Assembly: GCA_020436955.1 (NCBI GenBank)
Contig: JAGQWW010000175.1
Location: forward strand, 1-6,037
DNA length: 6,037 nucleotides
Direction: 5' to 3'
Source: Saprospiraceae bacterium
GTDB taxonomy: Bacteria > Bacteroidota > Bacteroidia > Chitinophagales > Saprospiraceae
The first letter of the stretch is position 1; every line of letters starts with the position of its first letter. Positions 1-5,192 of the stretch are shown here, in pieces. Position numbers and translations under genes: made by a program. The notes below the pieces were generated by a model. The model made no database searches and was not told the origin of the DNA. It saw nothing but the letters and a program-made list of their open reading frames with translations.

Positions 1-264
1 GCCTATGAACCCGTTTGGGCGATTGGTACGGGCAAAACTGCCAGTCCTGAACAGGCACAGGAAATGCACGCTTATATTAGAAAATTAGTAGAAGACAAAT
101 ACGGGAATGATGCGGCCGAAAGCATTATTATTCTGTATGGTGGAAGTTGCAAACCAGACAATGCAAAAGAATTGTTTGGCCAAAAGGATGTTGATGGTGG
201 TTTGATTGGTGGTGCATCACTAAAAGCTGATGATTTTGTAGCAATAATTGAAGCTGCCCAATAA
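1..264 (+). CDS. tpiA: Triosephosphate isomerase, C-terminal part (5' end outside window)
   Basis: This is the last third of triosephosphate isomerase, the cytoplasmic glycolytic enzyme that interconverts dihydroxyacetone phosphate and glyceraldehyde 3-phosphate. The window opens in frame at AYEPVWAIGTG, the family's active-site signature: the Glu at visible residue 3 is the catalytic base and the following residues form mobile loop 6. Visible residues 46-53 (YGGSCKPD) are the phosphate-binding loop 7; most homologues have Val where this one has Cys. Visible residues 65-73 (DGGLIGGAS) are the final phosphate-contacting glycines. The 87 visible codons fit the C-terminal end of a protein of about 250 residues, and the frame ends normally at TAA 262-264. 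No terminator is visible before the OmpA-family gene 30 bp downstream, so read-through is possible, though no functional link is implied. The Met codon at 64 is internal and is not a start. Confidence 0.97.
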   Translation, partial: AYEPVWAIGTGKTASPEQAQEMHAYIRKLVEDKYGNDAAESIIILYGGSCKPDNAKELFGQKDVDGGLIGGASLKADDFVAIIEAAQ

Positions 265-294
265 TCAGGCAGATCTACCTTAAAACAAACACTT

Positions 295-1653
295 ATGAAA
301 AAATTAATTTTTACGCTAGCACTGGCCTGGGTAATGATGCAGATTCCTGCAATGGCGCAATATGATGGCGCCCCTGATGGAATTACAGTCAGATACACCT
401 TGACCAATTATCACTATCCGATAATAAAAGAAGATCCATTTTATAAACAGTACAACGAACCCGGACTTGAACTGGGTTATGTGAGAAACCTGAATAACTT
501 TCTAAATCTTGCGATTCCAATAAAATTTGGCTCCGCTAATCTTCCGGTTACCGAGACTTCATTTGATAATCGACAGTTTGTAGGAAATCTTGATGCTTTA
601 TTGCAGATTAAATACTTTAAAGAGCCAAATTGGTTTTCTCCTTATCTATTTGCTGGCCTTGGTGCAAATTACGAATTCACCAGGGAGCATTTCAATCTTC
701 AAATTCCGGTTGGGGTGGGATTAAATATTCGTCTGGCTCCACATTTTTACCTGAATGGTCAGGCATCCTACAGAGTAGGTACTGAGGATTTGAAAGATAA
801 CCTTCAACATGGTATTGGCTTTATGTACCTGATTGGACCATATGAGCCAAAGGATGAAATTATGGAAGTCGAAAATCCTGATAGGGATGGAGATGGTATT
901 GTAGATGCTGATGATGAATGTCCGGATGAACCCGGTGTAGCTGCGCTGAATGGTTGCCCGGATAGCGATGGTGATGGCATAGCTGACAAAATGGATGCTT
1001 GTCCTACTGTTGCCGGAACAGCTGCCACTAATGGTTGTCCGGATGGTGATGGTGACGGTATCAGAGACAGCGAAGACCGATGTCCAAATGCTGCCGGCAG
1101 CCCGGGACTTAATGGTTGCCCAGATAAAGATGGGGATGGGGTAGCGGACCCGGACGACGAATGTCCGGATAAGGCAGGACTGGCCATGTATGCCGGTTGC
1201 CCTGATACTGATAAAGATGGTGTTTCGGATAATAAGGATAAATGTCCTGATAAAGCAGGTCCTGCCTCCAATAGTGGTTGTCCTGAATTAAAGCAGGAGG
1301 AAAAAGCTGTGCTGGCCTTTGCCATGCAGGCGGTGGAATTTGAAACTGCAAAAGCTGTTTTACTTCCTGATTCGAAAGAAATCTTAAATCAAATTGCGGA
1401 TATCCTTAAAAACTATCCTGAATATCATTTGAAGATTGAAGGTCATACCGATAGCGTTGGTGATGAAAAAACTAATTTGGACCTATCCCAAAAGCGGGCA
1501 GCCTCCTGTAAAACTTATTTGGTAAGTAGAGGAATTAGTACTGACAGGATTGCTACAGAGGGCTTTGGAGAATCCAGACCAATAGGAGACAATAGATACA
1601 AAGACGGAAGACAGAAAAATAGGAGAGTTGAATTCAAAATTTTCCTTCCTTAA
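295..1653 (+). CDS. OmpA-family outer-membrane protein with TSP3 calcium-repeat linker
   Basis: This is a complete 452-residue envelope protein. Residues 1-22 are a signal peptide (MKKL basic end, hydrophobic core, AMAQ cleavage region). Residues about 28-182 alternate aromatic and glycine-rich strands (YLFAGLGANYEF, HGIGFMYLIG), consistent with a small beta-barrel. Residues 196-330 are five TSP3 repeats with DxDxDG calcium ligands and paired cysteines. Residues about 340-452 are an OmpA C-terminal domain: GHTDSVGD and LSQKRA place Asp386 and Arg401 15 residues apart, as in the diaminopimelate-binding pair of OmpA, and NRRVEF closes the domain. By family, it should sit in the outer membrane and hold peptidoglycan, with the calcium-bound repeats as a stiff periplasmic spacer. 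The start at 295 gives a full signal peptide; the later Met14 and Met15 would cut it. The leader is A-rich without a Shine-Dalgarno sequence. The architecture is well supported; the barrel strand count is inferred. Confidence 0.95.
   Translation: MKKLIFTLALAWVMMQIPAMAQYDGAPDGITVRYTLTNYHYPIIKEDPFYKQYNEPGLELGYVRNLNNFLNLAIPIKFGSANLPVTETSFDNRQFVGNLDALLQIKYFKEPNWFSPYLFAGLGANYEFTREHFNLQIPVGVGLNIRLAPHFYLNGQASYRVGTEDLKDNLQHGIGFMYLIGPYEPKDEIMEVENPDRDGDGIVDADDECPDEPGVAALNGCPDSDGDGIADKMDACPTVAGTAATNGCPDGDGDGIRDSEDRCPNAAGSPGLNGCPDKDGDGVADPDDECPDKAGLAMYAGCPDTDKDGVSDNKDKCPDKAGPASNSGCPELKQEEKAVLAFAMQAVEFETAKAVLLPDSKEILNQIADILKNYPEYHLKIEGHTDSVGDEKTNLDLSQKRAASCKTYLVSRGISTDRIATEGFGESRPIGDNRYKDGRQKNRRVEFKIFLP
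880..1284 (+). repeat. Five tandem 81-bp units encoding TSP3 calcium-binding repeats
   Basis: Five head-to-tail units of exactly 81 bp (880-960, 961-1041, 1042-1122, 1123-1203, 1204-1284) encode residues 196-330 of the OmpA-family protein. Each 27-residue unit follows D-x-D-x-D-G-x-x-D-x-x-D-x-C-P, about ten variable residues, then G-C-P. The Asp positions match thrombospondin type 3 calcium ligands, and each unit carries two Cys. The nucleotide sequences have diverged considerably while the length is constant, which suggests old duplication with selection on spacing rather than recent slippage. Confidence 0.93.
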
Positions 1654-1690
1654 AATAAAAAGCCCCGGATGATTTCCGGGGCTTTTTATT
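1654..1690. terminator. Bidirectional intrinsic terminator between convergent genes
   Basis: Bases 1654-1669 (AATAAAAAGCCCCGGA) pair perfectly with 1675-1690 around a 5-nt loop (TGATT), giving a 16-bp stem. The core is GC-rich (GCCCCGGA/TCCGGGGC) and is flanked on both strands by T-rich tracts, so it reads as a Rho-independent terminator either way. It fills the whole gap: the OmpA-family stop codon ends at 1653 and the opposing propeller gene's stop codon starts at 1691. Confidence 0.93.
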
Positions 1691-4612
1691 TTATTTTACT
1701 TCAAAGGATTTACTGAATTTTTCTTCCTCATCCTTTCTAAACTCAACTTTATACTTTCCTTTTCTTAAGTAAAATTTACCCGTCTCTTTTCCAGCTTTTA
1801 GGGGTTTTACTTCCTCCTTTTCTTGCTGCTCTTTTAACCATTCGAAGTAAATGGCTGTATTGGTAGAGTCAACCGTTAAATCATATTCCAGGTAATTTAA
1901 ACCCTTGGTGGCATACACCATGGTATCTTGCAAAAGGTAATCACCGGCATAAATCTGCATTTGTAAGCTGTCACTTTTATCAGCATAGACAGGCACTGTT
2001 AAGGTTGGTTTTGAAATTTCTCCCCAACGGTAAGACCTGTCACCCCAACTTTTTCTGTATTTGGCAGGTGCTATATCAAAAACAAAAACTTCCTTGGATA
2101 GAACGGAATCAACCATTTGTCTTATTTCATTTGCATTCCCCTTGTAAATTGACCTTCCATGCGTTCCAACAATGATATCCCCATTTTTTGGATGAATCAC
2201 CACATCATGAATTGCTACATTGGGAATCTCTTTGCCGGCCGGAAGGAAGTTTTTACCTCTGTCCAGGGAAATATACAATCCATGGTCCGTACCCACATAT
2301 AACACATTCGGATTTTCCTGATCTTCCTTGATCACATTTACGGTTTCCAAAGGAAGGTCTTTTCCAATTTTATCCCATGACTTCCCATAATCCTCACTCA
2401 CAAAAAGTAAGGATTTGAAATTATCCCATCTATACCCGTTTAAACAGATGTATACCCTTCCTTTTTCATGTGATGAAGCCTGAATTCTGCTAACCCAATA
2501 ATCCTCGGGTAGTTTGCTACTGATATTTTCCCAACTATGACCACCATCCGGAGAAACATAGGCAAGACCATCATCACTTCCTGCATATAATAATCCAAAT
2601 TGTAAGGGACTTTCGTGTAATGCAGATAAAGTTCCAAAAGGAACGTCACCATCCATTCCACCCTTTGTCAAATCAAAGGAAATTTCCTCCCAGGTTTCAC
2701 CCTTATCTAAGCTGCGATGTACTTTTTGGCTACCCATGTACAAAATATCCTGATTATGAATGGATAGATGAATTGGGGTTTGCCAATTGAATCGATAAGG
2801 GCGTTCACCTAACTTGTGTTGAGGCGATATAAACTTCCTTTCTCCAGTGGTTGTATTTATTCTGAAATAATTGCCAAATTGAAATCCCGTATATACCAGG
2901 TCGTTGGTCCTTGTATCAATCATTACTTGCATACCATCGCCTCCCAAAATGGTCTTGTAAGGATACTGACCAATCATTTGCCATCGAACCCCTTCCTTAT
3001 AGGTAGAAGGCCCCATCCAAACACCATTATCCTGGGTGCCACCATAGATGTTATATGGTTCGTTTTCGTCAACATTGATATAATAGAATTGCCCTACAGC
3101 CGGGTTAGTTACTTTAAACCAGTTTTTTCCATCATCATAACTGATATTAATTCCACCATCATTTCCTAAAATCAAATGGCCTTCTTTGGAAGGATTGATC
3201 CAAAGGTCATGGTGATCAACATGGACGTTATCCCCATTGATGCTTTCCCAGGTCTTTCCTCCATCATCTGATTTAATGACCGGAACACCAAAAACATACA
3301 ATTTATCAGGATTGCCGGGAGCCACTCTGATTTGGCCAAAGTAATATCCATAAGTATAATACACCGCATCCAAATAATCTTCATGCGTCCTTACCCAGGT
3401 TCGTCCACCATCATTACTTCTGTAAACCTCCGTTCCAATCACTTCTGTATCAAACAGTTGATTATTGCCACTTTCAAGGTAGATTTTCAAAGCATCAGGC
3501 TTAATTTCTCCGGCCTTCACCATCGATTTCACTTTTTCGGCTGTATATTCTTTTGGAAAGCCGTTATCTCGAAGGTAGTTTTCCAGTTCTTCTTTATCCA
3601 GATTTTGGAAAGTTTCTGCAGACATGGTTTTGAAATCATTCTTTTCCAAACCCTCCTTTTCATCATCGGAAGCAGGACGTCTGAATTGATTATCAACAAC
3701 AGCAAATAATATGGTTTGGCCTGTTAAGGCTGTTGCAGCCAGTCCAATTCGACCAACTCCCTCTCCGGTGGGAAAACCTTCTCCTGTTGCTGAGATATTT
3801 TGCCAGTTTTCACCTCCGTCAACACTTTTCCAGATACCGGAACCTTTACCTGATTCCTGAAAATCCCAGGCTTTTCGTGATCTTTCCCAGGTTGAAGCAT
3901 AAAGGATATTTGGGTTTTGAGGATCCAGAACAAGATCAACTGTGCCTGTATTGGAATCGACAAATAAAACTTTGTTCCAGGTTGCTCCACCATCAGTAGT
4001 TTTAAAAACACCTCTTTCGAAATTTGGGGAATACAAATGACCCAGTGCAGCTACCCAAATGGTGTTGGTATCAGAAGGGTGGAGTAGTACTCTGCCGATG
4101 TGATGGGTCTCACCTAGTCCTTTATGTTCCCAGGTTTTCCCTCCATCGGTACTTTTAAAAACACCCGCTCCAGCGTAGGAAGACCGGCTTGAATTGACTT
4201 CACCTGTTCCCAACCATATCGTGTTATTGTACCAATTAACCGCAAAGTCTCCAATAGTAATGACCATTTCATTTTGAAAAAATGGCTCAAAAGTTTGTCC
4301 ATTATTCTTGGTTTCCCATAGTCCACCACTGGCATAGCCAACGTAGAAATGGGTCGGATCAAAAGGAGAAACTTCAATATCGGCAACCCTTCCGCCAAAT
4401 ACTGTTGGTCCTACTGATTCAAAAGGTACATTAGCAAGAATTGAATTTCCCATTGCGTCATCCTTGGATTGCAGACTTTTGATACGCTCTTTGGCAGGAG
4501 TGAAGGGTGGAATCTTTAAAGGAAGCGTTTTGGTATCTCGCTTAACCTGAGCGGATAAACTGATGCTAATTATAAAAAAACCTGCCAGGATAGATTGGAT
4601 TTTGAAGCGCAT
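1691..4612 (-). CDS. Secreted Vps10/sortilin-like Asp-box (BNR) beta-propeller protein
   Basis: This is a 973-residue exported protein. Residues 1-22 are a signal peptide (MRFK, hydrophobic core, SLSAQ). About ten Asp-box motifs (S/T-x-D-x-G-x-x-W/F) mark propeller blades, at residues 154, 205, 263, 399, 448, 491, 634, 687, 739 and 782, with a degenerate one near 100. Family-like motifs include GTQDNG (525-530) and GTHGRS (816-821). A charged, helical-looking insert (about 311-384) separates boxes 3 and 4. Residues about 839-973 look like a separate beta-sandwich; no T9SS sorting signal is evident. Such proteins are often annotated as glycosyl hydrolase BNR repeat, but no catalytic site can be assigned here, so substrate and activity are unknown. 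An in-frame Met at 4675 lies inside the upstream terminator hairpin and would bury the signal peptide behind 21 extra residues, so the Met at 4612, behind an A-rich leader, is preferred. Confidence 0.92.
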   Translation of the reverse strand: MRFKIQSILAGFFIISISLSAQVKRDTKTLPLKIPPFTPAKERIKSLQSKDDAMGNSILANVPFESVGPTVFGGRVADIEVSPFDPTHFYVGYASGGLWETKNNGQTFEPFFQNEMVITIGDFAVNWYNNTIWLGTGEVNSSRSSYAGAGVFKSTDGGKTWEHKGLGETHHIGRVLLHPSDTNTIWVAALGHLYSPNFERGVFKTTDGGATWNKVLFVDSNTGTVDLVLDPQNPNILYASTWERSRKAWDFQESGKGSGIWKSVDGGENWQNISATGEGFPTGEGVGRIGLAATALTGQTILFAVVDNQFRRPASDDEKEGLEKNDFKTMSAETFQNLDKEELENYLRDNGFPKEYTAEKVKSMVKAGEIKPDALKIYLESGNNQLFDTEVIGTEVYRSNDGGRTWVRTHEDYLDAVYYTYGYYFGQIRVAPGNPDKLYVFGVPVIKSDDGGKTWESINGDNVHVDHHDLWINPSKEGHLILGNDGGINISYDDGKNWFKVTNPAVGQFYYINVDENEPYNIYGGTQDNGVWMGPSTYKEGVRWQMIGQYPYKTILGGDGMQVMIDTRTNDLVYTGFQFGNYFRINTTTGERKFISPQHKLGERPYRFNWQTPIHLSIHNQDILYMGSQKVHRSLDKGETWEEISFDLTKGGMDGDVPFGTLSALHESPLQFGLLYAGSDDGLAYVSPDGGHSWENISSKLPEDYWVSRIQASSHEKGRVYICLNGYRWDNFKSLLFVSEDYGKSWDKIGKDLPLETVNVIKEDQENPNVLYVGTDHGLYISLDRGKNFLPAGKEIPNVAIHDVVIHPKNGDIIVGTHGRSIYKGNANEIRQMVDSVLSKEVFVFDIAPAKYRKSWGDRSYRWGEISKPTLTVPVYADKSDSLQMQIYAGDYLLQDTMVYATKGLNYLEYDLTVDSTNTAIYFEWLKEQQEKEEVKPLKAGKETGKFYLRKGKYKVEFRKDEEEKFSKSFEVK

Positions 4613-4625
4613 TTTCTTTTTTCCC

Positions 4626-4633
4626 CAAACATA
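4626..4633 (-). promoter_or_regulatory. Candidate Bacteroidota -7 promoter element for the propeller gene
   Basis: Read on the minus strand this is TATGTTTG, an exact match to the Bacteroidota -7 consensus TAnnTTTG. It lies 13 nt before the chosen start codon and after the preceding gene's terminator, where a promoter for the propeller gene would be expected. A clear TTTG -33 element at the usual 19-21 bp spacing is missing; only a T-run (4653-4657) is there. The implied leader would be only about ten bases, so the call is tentative. Confidence 0.4.
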
Positions 4634-4658
4634 AAACTTAATGCTAAATCCTAAAAAG

Positions 4659-4692
4659 AAAAATTCCCGAACCACGGTGGTCGGGAATTTTT
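4659..4692 (-). terminator. Intrinsic terminator after the small T9SS protein gene
   Basis: Bases 4659-4670 (AAAAATTCCCGA) pair perfectly with 4681-4692 (TCGGGAATTTTT), a 12-bp stem. It may extend through CCA/TGG with one bulged A to a 3-nt loop. On the minus strand the hairpin begins 5 bp after the stop codon of the T9SS-sorted protein and is followed by a T-rich run (TTTTTCTTTTT). It should end the transcription unit arriving from the right and separate it from the propeller gene. The T-rich opposite side could also work on the plus strand, but no plus-strand gene ends here. Confidence 0.85.
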
Positions 4693-4697
4693 ATCTC

Positions 4698-5159
4698 TTA
4701 TTGAATGATGAAAGGAAGATTGATGGGATAATTTTCCTTTGTCTTTACATTTAAATAATAAGTACCGGGTGGCAAATGTGTCTCCAGCGCATTATCCTTC
4801 GTCCATTTTCCGGATTTCAGCAGTTTTCCATTGGTGTCAAAAATACTGAAGGCCTCAAATTCAAAATCTCCTTTTAGAGAAATGTTACCATTGCTTGGAT
4901 TTGGGAATAGTGTGGTTGCATATCCAGCTGCCAGATTTTTTACGCTCGTCAAGCCTTCAAATACTTGTTGAAAGCCTTGAATTACTAAAAAGTCATTGTT
5001 GTCCAAAACTCCGGAAATGGGTTCACCTATTGTTTGATGGATACTAAAATTTCCATTTGCCTGGACAGAACCAATGCTTGGGATTGCATACCGCTCAATA
5101 GATTGAGCGGAAATTATGGTACTGAGCAACAGAAAGCTGCTCAAAATGATGTATTTCAT
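4698..5159 (-). CDS. Small secreted protein with type IX secretion (type A) C-terminal sorting domain
   Basis: This is a complete 153-residue protein. Residues 1-19 are a signal peptide (MKYI, Leu/Ile/Ser core, ISAQ). Residues about 20-65 form a short segment with the pattern IGEP...VIQGFQQ, which I recall from many short Bacteroidota T9SS proteins and whose function is unknown. Residues about 80-153 are a type A C-terminal domain: LFPNPSNG at 84-91, a beta-rich middle (FSIFDTNGKLL), then LPPGTYYLNV at 129-138. By family, the domain directs passage through the T9SS across the outer membrane and is usually removed when the protein is attached to the surface or released. The end (NLPFIIQ) lacks the basic residue often seen near the terminus of these domains. 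The start is 33 bp after the upstream gene's stop codon, with an A-rich leader and no Shine-Dalgarno sequence. Very little cargo remains once both signals are removed, so an anchoring or adaptor role is possible but unproven. Confidence 0.9.
   Translation of the reverse strand: MKYIILSSFLLLSTIISAQSIERYAIPSIGSVQANGNFSIHQTIGEPISGVLDNNDFLVIQGFQQVFEGLTSVKNLAAGYATTLFPNPSNGNISLKGDFEFEAFSIFDTNGKLLKSGKWTKDNALETHLPPGTYYLNVKTKENYPINLPFIIQ
5091..5110. repeat. Perfect 9-bp inverted repeat with 2-nt spacer
   Basis: CCGCTCAAT (5091-5099) is followed by AG and then its exact reverse complement ATTGAGCGG (5102-5110). It lies inside the T9SS-sorted protein gene, over codons 17-23 at the signal-peptide cleavage region. 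As RNA it could form an 8-bp hairpin with a 4-nt loop. No flanking T-run makes it a terminator. It may be coincidence. Confidence 0.5.
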
Positions 5160-5192
5160 GGGATAAGAATTGCCAGTTTTTTTTTAAATAAT

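Noticed and set aside
201..238. Possible promoter inside the end of tpiA for the OmpA-family gene (TTG at 206, TGATTTTG at 231)
   Set aside because: The -7 match has a mismatch at a key base, the spacing is slightly long, and both elements are coding sequence for conserved TIM residues.
72..407. Minus-strand open frame across the tpiA end and the OmpA-family start
   Set aside because: It overlaps two well-supported plus-strand genes and shows no recognisable domain.
804..1325. Long minus-strand open frame opposite the TSP3 repeats
   Set aside because: Its Ser/Pro/Gly-rich repeats are the antisense reading of the 81-bp Asp/Gly/Cys repeats. The plus strand carries clear OmpA-family domains, so this is a shadow.
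2816..3709. Plus-strand open frames inside the propeller gene (2816-3169 and 3332-3709)
   Set aside because: They are antisense to continuous Asp-box coding sequence and have no domain or plausible leader.
3724..4398. Other-frame open stretches inside the propeller gene (3724-4011, 3733-3999, 4114-4398)
   Set aside because: They read through repeated Asp-box codons in wrong frames; residue content is not protein-like.
1691..4612. Calling the propeller protein a glycosyl hydrolase or sialidase
   Set aside because: Asp boxes are structural and occur in many non-enzymes; no catalytic residue set is recognisable.
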